In this document: piece after piece, positions 41,904 to 50,859 of the stretch
How positions within the stretch are numbered: the first letter of the stretch is position 1
How the letters are laid out: every line of letters begins with the position of its first letter
DNA from: Uliginosibacterium paludis
GTDB taxonomy: Bacteria; Pseudomonadota; Gammaproteobacteria; Burkholderiales; Rhodocyclaceae
Direction of reading: 5' to 3'
NCBI RefSeq assembly: GCF_039631355.1
Contig: NZ_JBDIVF010000003.1
Location: 124,001 to 188,000, forward strand
DNA: 64,000 bases
The notes under the pieces: generated by a model
Told to the model about the DNA's origin: nothing
Databases searched by the model: none
What the model saw: the letters and a program-made list of their open reading frames with translations, nothing else
Translations under genes and position numbers: made by a program

Positions 41904-42412
41904 TCCGCGACATCCTCCGCATGGGTGACCCGCGCCTTCTTGAACGCGCCCGCGAGGTCGAGGTGCTCGACACGCCCGAACTGCACGCGCTGGTGGCCGA
42001 CATGTTCGACACCATGGAAGCGGCAGGCGGCGTCGGTCTGGCTGCGCCGCAGATCGGCGTGGGGCTGCGGGTGGTGATCTTTGGCTTCGAATCCAGCGAG
42101 CGTTATCCGGATGCGCCTGCGGTGCCGCAGACCGTACTGGTCAATCCGGTGCTGGAATTCATTGGCGACGAGATGGAAGAAGGCTGGGAGGGCTGCCTGT
42201 CGGTGCCCGGCCTGCGCGGCGTGGTGCCGCGCCACAACCGCCTGCGCTACAGCGGATTCGATCCCCATGGTCAGCGCATCGAGCGCGAAGTGGAGGGCTT
42301 TCATGCTCGCGTCGTGCAGCATGAGTGCGATCACCTGGATGGCCGGCTCTATCCGATGCGGGTAACCGACTTCTCCCGCTTCGGTTTTACTGACGTGCTG
42401 TTTCCTGCCTGA
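41900..42412 (+). CDS. def: peptide deformylase
   Basis: 170 residues. All three deformylase motifs are intact: GVGLAAPQIG (45-54), EGCLSVPG (97-104, metal ligand Cys99) and QHECDHLDG (140-148, metal ligands His141/His145, catalytic Glu142). Removes the formyl group from new proteins. Coupled to the MTI phosphorylase by ATGA instead of the usual fmt partner. It is probably a paralogous deformylase, with the main def-fmt pair elsewhere. Its end overlaps the convergent AraC gene by 26 bases. Confidence 0.93.
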   Translation: MIRDILRMGDPRLLERAREVEVLDTPELHALVADMFDTMEAAGGVGLAAPQIGVGLRVVIFGFESSERYPDAPAVPQTVLVNPVLEFIGDEMEEGWEGCLSVPGLRGVVPRHNRLRYSGFDPHGQRIEREVEGFHARVVQHECDHLDGRLYPMRVTDFSRFGFTDVLFPA

Positions 42413-43190
42413 ACATGCCCGTCGGCGTGAGGCCGAAGTTGCGCCGGAAGGCCGCAATGAAGGCGGATGCCGACGCATAGCCGGCATCGAGCGCCACGCT
42501 GGTGACCCGTTCGCCGCGCTCCAGCGCATTGATCGCGAGCAGCAGGCGCAGGCGCTGTCGCCACTCTCCGAAGCTCATGCCGGTCTGCAGCGCAAACAGC
42601 CGGGCGAGGCTGCGCTCGCTGAGCCCTGCATGCGCGGCCCACTCGCTCATCGTGCGCCGATCGTCCGGCTGCAGCTGCAGGGCGGCACAGATCCGGCTCA
42701 GGCGCGCGTCTTCCGGCATCGGCAGATTGAAGGCGACTTCCGGCAGCATGGCGAGCTGATCGATGAGGACGCCGATCAGGCGTTCGTTCCGTTCGTTCTC
42801 CGGATAATCCGTCGGCAGGCTGCCCAGACTGAGAATGAGTTCGCGCACGAGCGGCGAGATTTCCACCACATGACAGCGCTCAGGCGCCCAGCTCATCAAT
42901 TCCCGCGCCACATAAAGGCTGCGCATTTCGGTGTGCGAGCTGTTGGTGGCCTGATGTTCGATGTCAGGCGGTACCCAGATCGCCCGCTGAGGGGGTGCGA
43001 CAAAGCTTGCTTGGCGGGTTTCGAGGTTCAGCACGCCGCGCATGGCCCAGGCAAGCTGCCACCAGTCATGGCTGTGCCAGGGCGTGAGCGAGCCGGGCGG
43101 CAGGGTCTCGACCCGGGCCACGACGGGCCGAGGCAGTCGCGCATAGCGGGGGATGCTGCGGATCAGCAGGGGATGGCTGTTTTGCGACAT
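42387..43190 (-). CDS. AraC-family transcriptional regulator
   Basis: 267 residues: N-terminal cupin-like sensor (PGSLTPWHSHDWWQLAWAMRG, about 30-105) and a C-terminal double helix-turn-helix (about 165-262, ending in the AraC signature VALDAGYASASAFIAAFRRNFGLTP). This short class with an HDWWQL-type cupin motif often controls a neighbouring MFS exporter. It diverges from the Fsr-like MFS gene by 98 bases, making that gene the likely target. Confidence 0.92.
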   Translation of the reverse strand: MSQNSHPLLIRSIPRYARLPRPVVARVETLPPGSLTPWHSHDWWQLAWAMRGVLNLETRQASFVAPPQRAIWVPPDIEHQATNSSHTEMRSLYVARELMSWAPERCHVVEISPLVRELILSLGSLPTDYPENERNERLIGVLIDQLAMLPEVAFNLPMPEDARLSRICAALQLQPDDRRTMSEWAAHAGLSERSLARLFALQTGMSFGEWRQRLRLLLAINALERGERVTSVALDAGYASASAFIAAFRRNFGLTPTGMFRQETARQ

Positions 43191-43249
43191 ATTCTGTCCA
43201 TTTGCCGTGAGCCGGAATTCTGCGCTTCGCCCATAGTGGCGACAAGGCG

Positions 43250-43269
43250 TTTTCGCGCGGGAGCGAAAA
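43250..43269. promoter_or_regulatory. inverted repeat upstream of the Fsr-like exporter
   Basis: TTTTCGC, GCGGGA, GCGAAAA: seven-base perfect arms 19 bases before the exporter ATG. It is a possible operator for the divergent AraC regulator or a leader hairpin. Confidence 0.4.
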
Positions 43270-43288
43270 CCACTTGAGGAGCTTCATC

Positions 43289-44485
43289 ATGGCCGCAGCC
43301 AATCCGTCATTGCCGCAGCAGACGTCGTACCGCGTGCTCGGTGCGATCAGCGTTTCGCATTTCCTCAACGACATGATGCAGTCGTTGATCATCGCCCTCT
43401 ATCCCTTGCTGAAGGGCAGCTTCGAGCTGAGTTTCGTCCAGATCGGGCTGATCACCTTCACTTACCAGGCCACCGCCTCGCTGCTGCAACCGGTGGTGGG
43501 CATGTACACCGACAAGCATCCGCAGCCATATTCGCTCGCTTTCGGCATGTGCTGCACGCTGGTCGGCCTGCTCCTGCTGGCCGTGGCCTGGAACTATCCG
43601 GTGGTGCTGCTGGCGGCGGCGCTGGTGGGCGCGGGCTCTTCGGTTTTCCATCCGGAATCTTCGCGGGTGGCGCGGATGGCCTCCGGCGGCAAGGTCGGGC
43701 TGGCGCAGTCGATCTTCCAGGTGGGGGGCAATGCAGGCACGGCGCTGGGCCCGCTGCTGACCGCGCTGATCGTGATTCCGAACGGGCAGGGCAGCGTTGC
43801 CTGGTTCTCGCTGGCGGCGCTGCTCGCGATCTTCGTGCTCTGGAAGGTGGGACAGTGGTATGCCCATCAGCAGGCCAGCGGCGCGTTCAAGAGCAAGCTG
43901 CGGCAGGGGACGGCGGGTAACGGGCTCACACGCAAGCGGATTGTGACTTCGATCGGCATCCTGCTGGTGCTGATTTTCTCGAAGTACTTCTACATGGCCA
44001 GCCTGTCGAGTTACTTCACTTTCTACCTGATCCACAAGTTCGGGCTCTCGATCCAGGCGGCACAGGTGCATCTTTTCATCTTCCTGTTCGCGGTGGCTGC
44101 CGGCACCGTGATCGGCGGCCCGGCCGGAGACCGCTTCGGCCGCAAGCGGGTGATCTGGTTCTCCATTCTCGGGGTGGCGCCGTTCACCTTGCTGCTGCCG
44201 CATGTGGGCCTGGAAATGACCAGTGTGCTGAGCTTCATCATCGGTCTCATCCTGGCCTCGGCCTTCTCGTCGATCATCGTCTATGCGCAGGAACTTCTGC
44301 CGGGCCGGGTCGGCATGGTGGCCGGACTGTTCTTCGGCTTTGCCTTCGGCATGGGTGCGATCGGTGCGGCCGCCCTGGGCTGGCTGGCCGACCTGCGCGG
44401 CATCGAATATGTGTATCAGGTGTGTGCATGGCTGCCCTTGCTGGGCGTGCTCGCGGTGTTCCTGCCGGACATGCGTCACGAGTGA
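43289..44485 (+). CDS. Fsr-like MFS exporter (fosmidomycin-resistance family)
   Basis: 398 residues from the ATG at 43289 (GAGGAG eight bases upstream). Twelve hydrophobic segments; opens with SYRVLGAISVSHFLNDMMQSLIIALYPLLK and has the FRVVGMYTDK-like loop (VVGMYTDKHPQ) and AGSSVFHPESSRVARMASGGK typical of Fsr proteins. These export fosmidomycin and related compounds. The natural substrate here is unknown. Likely controlled by the divergent AraC regulator. Confidence 0.88.
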   Translation: MAAANPSLPQQTSYRVLGAISVSHFLNDMMQSLIIALYPLLKGSFELSFVQIGLITFTYQATASLLQPVVGMYTDKHPQPYSLAFGMCCTLVGLLLLAVAWNYPVVLLAAALVGAGSSVFHPESSRVARMASGGKVGLAQSIFQVGGNAGTALGPLLTALIVIPNGQGSVAWFSLAALLAIFVLWKVGQWYAHQQASGAFKSKLRQGTAGNGLTRKRIVTSIGILLVLIFSKYFYMASLSSYFTFYLIHKFGLSIQAAQVHLFIFLFAVAAGTVIGGPAGDRFGRKRVIWFSILGVAPFTLLLPHVGLEMTSVLSFIIGLILASAFSSIIVYAQELLPGRVGMVAGLFFGFAFGMGAIGAAALGWLADLRGIEYVYQVCAWLPLLGVLAVFLPDMRHE

Positions 44486-44573
44486 GGGGCGGCGGCAGAC
44501 GGTCGTCGGATGAGTGCTTGTGTTGCAGTGCAGCATGAGCCACACTCAAAGCGTCATCTGACGGATCCGGATC

Positions 44574-45608
44574 ATGGCTGCACACCCCAAACGCATTCCT
44601 CTCAGTCTGGCCCTGCAAGGGGGCGGCGCGCACGGCGCTTTCACCTGGGGGGTGCTGGATGCGCTGCTCGAGCAGGGGCGTTTCAGCTTCGACGGCATCA
44701 GCGGAACCAGCGCCGGCGCGATGAACGCGGTTGCGCTGGCAGACGGCTGGCTCGCCGGCGGTGCGGACGCGGCCCGTGAGCGTCTGGCCGGATTCTGGGA
44801 GGGGGTCGCGATGCTCGCCCCTTCGGAGCCGATGTCGCCGATGGTGGATGCGTCCTTGCCGGGACTGGGCACGAACTGGATGCTGCAGCTCTCGCGCTGG
44901 TTTTCGCCCTACCAGCTCAATCCGCTGGATCTCAACCCGCTGCGGGATCTGGTCGAAGAAACTTTCGACTTCGAGCGCTTGCGCAGTCAGAGCACGATCG
45001 AGCTGTTCATTGCCGCCACACATGCCAATACCGGCCACCTGAAGCTCTTTCGCAATGCGGAGCTGAGCGTGGACGCACTGCTGGCCTCCGCCTGCCTGCC
45101 CAGCATCCACCGGGCGGTGGTGATCGACGGGGAGCCTTACTGGGATGGCGCGTATTCGGCCAATCCGGCGGTTTTTCCGCTGTTCCGTTTCTGCGCGAGC
45201 CGCGACATCCTGATCGTGATGCTGGCGCCGCTGAGTCACGACCGAACTCCCCGCAGTGCTGAGGAAATCCAGCAGCGCACCCTGGAGCTGGGCTTCAACA
45301 ACTCCTTCCTGCGCGAGATGCGGCTGCTGGCCGCGATGCGGGAGATGACCGAGCAGAGCGGCTGGCTGGCCGGCACGCTGGAGCAGCGTCTGCGCAGCAT
45401 GCGTTTCCACCTGGTGGAAGCGACCGAAGCCCTCGATGGCCTGGGCGCGCTCAGCAAGATCGTGGCGAATCAGGCCTTCCTGCATCGTCTGCGTGACGCC
45501 GGCCGGGCGCATGCGCAGAGCTGGCTGGCCGCGCATGGAGAGGCCGTGGGCCGGCGATCCAGCATCAATGTGGGCGATGTCTTCCTTCCGCCGGTCGTTG
45601 TCAGCTGA
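44574..45608 (+). CDS. patatin-like phospholipase
   Basis: 344 residues with the patatin catalytic dyad: oxyanion-hole GGGAHG (16-21), GTSAG with Ser46, and Asp191 in DGAYSANP. Such enzymes hydrolyse acyl esters of lipids. There is no signal peptide, so it is probably cytoplasmic or peripheral. In PHA-storing betaproteobacteria some patatin proteins sit on granules; that role is speculative here. Stands alone between the exporter and the flagellar locus. Confidence 0.9.
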   Translation: MAAHPKRIPLSLALQGGGAHGAFTWGVLDALLEQGRFSFDGISGTSAGAMNAVALADGWLAGGADAARERLAGFWEGVAMLAPSEPMSPMVDASLPGLGTNWMLQLSRWFSPYQLNPLDLNPLRDLVEETFDFERLRSQSTIELFIAATHANTGHLKLFRNAELSVDALLASACLPSIHRAVVIDGEPYWDGAYSANPAVFPLFRFCASRDILIVMLAPLSHDRTPRSAEEIQQRTLELGFNNSFLREMRLLAAMREMTEQSGWLAGTLEQRLRSMRFHLVEATEALDGLGALSKIVANQAFLHRLRDAGRAHAQSWLAAHGEAVGRRSSINVGDVFLPPVVVS

Positions 45609-45633
45609 GCCGCCCACGGCGGGCGAATAGGCT

Positions 45634-45687
45634 GGATTTCTCCGGTCTGTTCCACGCGGCAGAGATTGCCGTGCCGGCAAATAATGT
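45634..45687 (+). promoter_or_regulatory. composite upstream element of flhB
   Basis: GGATTT at 45634, TGTTCC at 45648, the 15-mer CGGCAGAGATTGCCG at 45657 and GGCAAATAATGT at 45676, the last ending 21 bases before flhB. The same parts recur upstream of flhF, with TGTTCC and GGCAAATAATGT again exactly 22 bases apart. Probably a flagellar promoter/activator site. Confidence 0.6.
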
Positions 45688-45708
45688 CTTCATCCGGCAG
45701 AGGCAGGC

Positions 45709-46863
45709 ATGGCTGAAGACAGCGATCTCGAGAAAACCGAACCAGCGTCACAGCGGCGAATCGAAAAGGCCCGCGAGGATGGTCACGTTCCGCAGTCGCG
45801 CGAGCTCTCCACGTTTCTGGTGCTGCTGGCCGGCGCGATGATGCTCTGGGTCTCGTCGCAGTGGATGGTGCAGCGCTCGGTCGTGATGCTGGAAAAGGGG
45901 CTCAGTTTCGGCCGGACGGAGGTCTTCCGGCAGGAGTACATGTACGAGCAGCTCATGCGCCTGAGTTGGGACGCCTTGCTGGTGCTCGCTCCCCTGCTGG
46001 TGGTGATGATCGTTGCCGCACTTGCGGCGCCGGTGCTGGTCGGCGGCATGATCTTTTCCGGCAAGGCCTTCCAGCCGGACTTCAGCCGGATGAACCCGAT
46101 CTCGGGCATCACCCGGATTTTCTCCCTCCATGGCGTGGCGGAACTCGTCAAGGGCGTGCTCAAGAGCGCGCTGGTGGGCAGCGTATGCGCCTGGGTGATC
46201 TGGACGCATCGCCTCGAGATCCTGGCCTTGATGAATATGCCGGTCGAGTCAGGTCTGAGTGCCTTCGGCCATCTGCTGCTGGTCTCCGTGATTTCCATCG
46301 TGGCGGGGCTGGCCCTGGTGGCGGGGATCGACGTGCCCTTCCAGCTCTGGCGTTACTACGACCAGCTCAAGATGACCAAGGAAGAGCTCAAGCAGGAATA
46401 CAAGGAGCAAGAGGGGGATCCGCAGCTGAAGGGCCGGATCCGCGCCCGTCAGCGCGAAATGGCCAAGCGCCGCATGATGGCAGCGGTGCCCAAGGCCGAT
46501 GTGGTTGTGACCAACCCGACTCACTTCGCGGTGGCCCTCAAATACGAGGCCAGCAGCATGGGGGCCCCCACGGTGGTGGCAAAGGGGGCGGACCATGTGG
46601 CCGCCGCCATCCGCGAGCTCGCTGCCGAGCACAAGGTGCCGATGCTCGAGGCGCCGCCGCTGGCGCGCGCGCTCTTCCGCCACACCGAGGTCGGCGAGCA
46701 GATTCCGGCCGCCCTCTATACCGCCGTGGCCGAGGTCATGGCCTACGTATTCCAGCTCAATCACTACCTGGCGGGGGAGGGGCTGCCGCCCGAAACCCCG
46801 CACGATCTGCCCGTCCCGGTCGAGATGGACCCTGGCGCACCGGCTGACGCAGAAACCACCTGA
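45709..46863 (+). CDS. flhB: FlhB, flagellar export substrate-specificity switch
   Basis: 384 residues. Four membrane segments (about 30-50, 90-110, 145-165, 185-205) and a cytoplasmic domain with the self-cleaving NPTH motif at 269-272. Part of the flagellar type III export gate; cleavage switches export from rod/hook to filament proteins. The N-terminus (EKTEPASQRRIEKAREDG) is typical. flhA follows after 11 bases. Confidence 0.97.
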   Translation: MAEDSDLEKTEPASQRRIEKAREDGHVPQSRELSTFLVLLAGAMMLWVSSQWMVQRSVVMLEKGLSFGRTEVFRQEYMYEQLMRLSWDALLVLAPLLVVMIVAALAAPVLVGGMIFSGKAFQPDFSRMNPISGITRIFSLHGVAELVKGVLKSALVGSVCAWVIWTHRLEILALMNMPVESGLSAFGHLLLVSVISIVAGLALVAGIDVPFQLWRYYDQLKMTKEELKQEYKEQEGDPQLKGRIRARQREMAKRRMMAAVPKADVVVTNPTHFAVALKYEASSMGAPTVVAKGADHVAAAIRELAAEHKVPMLEAPPLARALFRHTEVGEQIPAALYTAVAEVMAYVFQLNHYLAGEGLPPETPHDLPVPVEMDPGAPADAETT

Positions 46864-46874
46864 CGGTTACAAAC

Positions 46875-48974
46875 ATGGCTTCCAACGAAAACGTCCTGGA
46901 TCTCAAGCATCTATTTTCGCTGTCCAACATCCGCCAGCTGGCCGCGCCACTGCTGCTGCTGACGGTGCTGGCGATGATGGTGCTGCCGCTGCCGGCCTTC
47001 GCGCTGGATGTGTTCTTCACCTTCAATATCGCGATTTCGATGATGGTGCTGCTGGTGGCGATGTACACCCGCAAGCCGCTGGATTTCTCGGTGTTCCCGA
47101 CCGTGCTGCTGGTCACCACGCTGCTGCGCCTGTCACTCAACGTCGCATCCACCCGTGCGGTGCTGCTGCATGGTCACACCGGGCCGGACGCGGCCGGGAA
47201 GGTGATCGAGGCCTTCGGCCACTTCCTGGTCGGTGGCAACACCGCCGTCGGCATCGTGGTGTTCGTGATTCTTACCGTGATCAACTTCGTGGTGATCACC
47301 AAGGGTGCCGGCCGGATCGCGGAAGTGGGCGCTCGCTTTACCCTGGATGCGATGCCCGGCAAGCAGATGGCCATCGATGCCGACCTCAACGCCGGCCTGA
47401 TCGATGACAAGGAAGCCAAGCGGCGTCGCGCCGAGGTGGCGCAGGAGGCGGACTTCTACGGCGCGATGGACGGTGCGTCGAAATTCGTACGCGGTGACGC
47501 GGTGGCCGGGATCCTGATCCTGGTCATCAACGTGGTGGGCGGCCTGATCGTCGGGGTCGCGCAGCATGACATGGAGTTTTCCCGCGCCATGTCTCAATAC
47601 ACGCTGCTGACCATCGGTGATGGTCTGGTGGCCCAGCTTCCGGCCCTGATCATCTCGGTGGCGGCCGGCATGGTGGTGTCCCGCGTGGGGGATGACGGTG
47701 ACATCGGCGCCCAGTTCGTCAATCAGCTCTTCAACAACCCGGTGGTGATGGTGCTCACCGCAACCATCCTGGCCGTGCTGGGCCTCATTCCCGGCATGCC
47801 GAACATGGTTTTCCTGCTGCTGGCCTCGGCGCTGGGCGGGCTTGCCTGGTACATGAACCGGAAGAGCGCGGAAGCCGCGGCGGACAAGGAAACAGCCACC
47901 CCGGCGCAACCGGTGGCCCAGGCCGTGGAGGCGCATCAGGAAGCCAGCTGGGAAGACGTGACGCCGGTCGACGTGCTGGGGCTCGAAGTCGGCTACCGGC
48001 TGATTCCGATGGTCGACAAGAGTCAGGATGGCGAATTGCTCAAACGCATTCGCGGGCTGCGCAAGAAATTCGCGCAGGACATCGGCTTCCTTGCCGCGCC
48101 GGTGCATATCCGTGACAACCTCGAGCTGCGGCCGAATGCTTACCGCATCACCCTGAAAGGGGTGGAGATCGGCAATGGCGAAGCCTATCCGGGGCAATTC
48201 CTGGCGATCAATCCCGGTCGCGTGTCGGGCCCCTTGCCAGGCAACATGACGAAGGACCCCGCCTTCGGCCTGCCTGCGGTATGGGTGGAAAGCACCCGCC
48301 GCGAGCATGCCCATGCGCTCGGCTATACCGTGGTGGACGCGAGCACGGTGGTGGCGACCCACCTCAATCACGTCATCATGAGTCATGCCTCGGATCTGCT
48401 CGGCCGTCAGGAAACCCAGGCCCTGCTCGAACACATCGCCAAGGATTCGCCCAAGCTCGTCGAAGATCTTGTGCCCAAGGTGCTGCCCCTGCATGTGCTG
48501 CAGCGCGTGCTGCAATATCTGCTCGAGGAAAGCATCAATATCCGCGACATGCGCAGCATCGTCGAAACGCTGGCCGAGCATGCGCCGCGCACGCAGGACG
48601 CGGTGGAGCTCGCCTCCCGTGTTCGCATGGCGCTGGGTCGGGCCATCGTGCAGCAACTCTTCCCGGGCAGTGCCGAGATCGATGTCATTGCGCTGGAGCC
48701 GGGGCTCGAGCGGATACTCGGTCAGGCCATGGCCAGCGGCGGCGAAGGCGGCGCGATCGAGCCCGGGCTGGCCGACACCCTGCTGCGCGAGACGGCCGGC
48801 GCAGCGCAGCGTCAGGAAGATCTCGGCTTGCCGCCGGTGCTGCTGGTGCCGAACAACCTGCGCTGGCTGCTGGCGCGCTTCCTGCGCCGCTCGGTGCCCA
48901 ATCTCAAGGTCATCGCACACTCCGAAGTACCGGAGAGCCGGAACATCCGCGTGGTGGCCGTCGTTGGCGGCTGA
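46875..48974 (+). CDS. flhA: FlhA, flagellar export gate protein
   Basis: 699 residues, normal length. Eight membrane segments in the first ~330 residues with the FHIPEP-type region (RFTLDAMPGKQMAIDADLNAG, EADFYGAMDGASKFVRGDA), then the cytoplasmic chaperone-docking domain. Forms the nonameric export ring. Cotranscribed with flhB; a 331-base gap with its own regulatory element separates it from flhF. Confidence 0.98.
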   Translation: MASNENVLDLKHLFSLSNIRQLAAPLLLLTVLAMMVLPLPAFALDVFFTFNIAISMMVLLVAMYTRKPLDFSVFPTVLLVTTLLRLSLNVASTRAVLLHGHTGPDAAGKVIEAFGHFLVGGNTAVGIVVFVILTVINFVVITKGAGRIAEVGARFTLDAMPGKQMAIDADLNAGLIDDKEAKRRRAEVAQEADFYGAMDGASKFVRGDAVAGILILVINVVGGLIVGVAQHDMEFSRAMSQYTLLTIGDGLVAQLPALIISVAAGMVVSRVGDDGDIGAQFVNQLFNNPVVMVLTATILAVLGLIPGMPNMVFLLLASALGGLAWYMNRKSAEAAADKETATPAQPVAQAVEAHQEASWEDVTPVDVLGLEVGYRLIPMVDKSQDGELLKRIRGLRKKFAQDIGFLAAPVHIRDNLELRPNAYRITLKGVEIGNGEAYPGQFLAINPGRVSGPLPGNMTKDPAFGLPAVWVESTRREHAHALGYTVVDASTVVATHLNHVIMSHASDLLGRQETQALLEHIAKDSPKLVEDLVPKVLPLHVLQRVLQYLLEESINIRDMRSIVETLAEHAPRTQDAVELASRVRMALGRAIVQQLFPGSAEIDVIALEPGLERILGQAMASGGEGGAIEPGLADTLLRETAGAAQRQEDLGLPPVLLVPNNLRWLLARFLRRSVPNLKVIAHSEVPESRNIRVVAVVGG

Positions 48975-49305
48975 GCCGGCTCGAATGGCTGATCCGGATT
49001 CCGGGTCAGCCTGGCTTGCTGCATTCCCCCAGTTTTTTTCTCTCGCGAGTCCTACGGCCATTCGATTCCGCAGACCTGTTTCGGCGGTCGTTCCATTCCT
49101 CTTTTCGGACGCCCGTCCGTCCTTGTAAGACGGCTTCCTACAAGGCTTTGAGCGCCGGCAGAGATTGCCGGAAAAGCTTGCCGAATTACCGGATTTTTAC
49201 CGTTTTGTTCCGCTGCTCGCGGCTGTTTGCCGGGGCAAATAATGTGTCTCACGGAAACGCAGGAGAAATGTTTCCGGAACACGGAATGGAAGCGGAGGCA
49301 GTCTC
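48975..49305 (+). other. structured intergenic region between flhA and flhF
   Basis: 331 bases with no gene. It holds a long hairpin GGCTGA...TCAGCC (48987-49011, ~12 pairs), CGGACG/CGTCCG near 49106-49119, CCTTGTA/TACAAGG (49121-49145), the 15-mer CGGCAGAGATTGCCG (49156-49170), and the GGATTT/TGTTCC/GGCAAATAATGT set at 49191-49245. It probably contains the flhF promoter and perhaps an attenuator. Confidence 0.65.
49156..49245 (+). promoter_or_regulatory. composite upstream element of flhF
   Basis: CGGCAGAGATTGCCG at 49156, GGATTT at 49191, TGTTCC at 49206 and GGCAAATAATGT at 49234, 60 bases before the flhF start. All parts match the element upstream of flhB; only the 15-mer has moved relative to the rest. 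Confidence 0.6.
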
Positions 49306-50859
49306 ATGGTCCAGGTCAAACGGTATGTCGGAAGAACGGCGCGGGAAGCGCTGGCGGCGGTCAAGGCCGAGCTCGGGGCCGACGCCGTGGTGCTGTCGAA
49401 CCGCGCAGTCGAGGGCGGTGTCGAAATCGTCGCCATGCCTTCGGAACAGATGGGTGCGCTCTCGGCGACCGTGCATCAGGCTCGTCAGCCGGCACCTGCG
49501 CCTGCGCCCGTTCCGGTCCGCGCCCCTGCGAGCGCTGCGGTTTCGCGCCATGTCGATCCGGACGAGGACAGCGATTTCACCGTTACGCTCGGCCAGCACA
49601 TCGCGCGCCTGGCGCGGGAGCAGACGCCGGCCTCGCTGCCTGCGCGCAAGCGTCCGGAAGCCCGTTTTGCCGATGGTCTGGTGACGCGCCAGGCCGACGA
49701 ATCCGCGGGCACCCAGATGGATGTGAGACCTTTCAATCCGCCGCGGGTGAAGCCCAACGGAGACCCCTGGGAAGCGCCCGCTCCGGCTGCGCAGAAGCCG
49801 CGTGTACCGGCGGAAAACCTTGCGCCGGTACGCCATGAGTCCTTTGCCGCGCATGCCGGCTTTGCGCCGGAAGGGGACCCCAAGGTCGAGGCGCTGGAAG
49901 CCAGTAACGCCCGTCTGGCCGAGGAGCTCGCGTCGATCAAGGGCATGCTCGAGCGCCAGCTGGCGGGCTTCGCATGGAACGAGATGTCGCGCCAGGCACC
50001 GGTCCGCGCCCAGCTCATGAGCGAACTGCTGGAGAGCGGCTTCTCGGCCCAGATGGCGCGCGAGCTGACCGAGGCGCTGTCCGCCGAACTCAGTGCCAAC
50101 CAGGCCCGCGCAGATGTCCGCAATCGCCTTGCACGGCGACTGAAAGTGATCGACAGCGATGCCGACATCATCGAGCGCGGCGGCGTCTATGCGCTGGTGG
50201 GGCCGACCGGTGTCGGCAAGACCACGACTGCGGCGAAGCTCGCCGCACGCTGTGTGGTGAGGCACGGCGCAGACAAGCTCGCGCTCATCACCACCGATGG
50301 CTACCGGATCGGCGCCCATGAGCAGTTGCGTATCTATGGCCGCATCCTCGGCGTGACGGTTCACGTGGTCCGCGATGCGACCGATCTGCGGCAGACGCTG
50401 CAGGATCTTCGCCAGAAGCACATGGTGATCATCGATACCATGGGCATGAGCCAGCGCGACAAGATGGTCGTGGAGCAGGCCTCCATGCTGACGGCTGCCG
50501 GCGTCGTCCGCCGCCTGCTCGTTCTCAACGCGACTTCGCGCGGCGATACCCTCGACGACGTGGTGCGTGCCTACGATGGCCCGGATCTTGCGGGATGCAT
50601 CCTGAGCAAGGTCGATGAAGCGGCTTCGCTGGCGCCGGTGCTGGATGTGGCCATGCGTCGCGAGCTGCAGATGTACTACGTCGCCAACGGTCAGCGCGTG
50701 CCGGAAGATCTCCATCTTCCCAACTGTGCCTATCTGGTCCATCGGGCCTTGCGTGAGATCGGGGCGGATTCGCCCTTCAAGCTGGACTCGAAAGAGGCCG
50801 GCATGCTCATGACGAAGCCGCTCGAACCGGTGCGTGCCCAGAGGGGAGTGACGAGATGA
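49306..50859 (+). CDS. flhF: FlhF, SRP-type GTPase for flagellum placement
   Basis: 517 residues: a basic N-terminal B domain (VQVKRYVGRTAREALAAVKAELG), a long Ala/Pro-rich variable region (~60-200), then the N and G domains of an SRP GTPase with the P-loop GPTGVGKTTT (299-308) and later TTDGYRIGAHEQL and IDTMGMSQRD. FlhF sets pole position and number of flagella in polarly flagellated bacteria. The stop overlaps the FlhG-like gene (ATGA). Confidence 0.96.
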   Translation: MVQVKRYVGRTAREALAAVKAELGADAVVLSNRAVEGGVEIVAMPSEQMGALSATVHQARQPAPAPAPVPVRAPASAAVSRHVDPDEDSDFTVTLGQHIARLAREQTPASLPARKRPEARFADGLVTRQADESAGTQMDVRPFNPPRVKPNGDPWEAPAPAAQKPRVPAENLAPVRHESFAAHAGFAPEGDPKVEALEASNARLAEELASIKGMLERQLAGFAWNEMSRQAPVRAQLMSELLESGFSAQMARELTEALSAELSANQARADVRNRLARRLKVIDSDADIIERGGVYALVGPTGVGKTTTAAKLAARCVVRHGADKLALITTDGYRIGAHEQLRIYGRILGVTVHVVRDATDLRQTLQDLRQKHMVIIDTMGMSQRDKMVVEQASMLTAAGVVRRLLVLNATSRGDTLDDVVRAYDGPDLAGCILSKVDEAASLAPVLDVAMRRELQMYYVANGQRVPEDLHLPNCAYLVHRALREIGADSPFKLDSKEAGMLMTKPLEPVRAQRGVTR

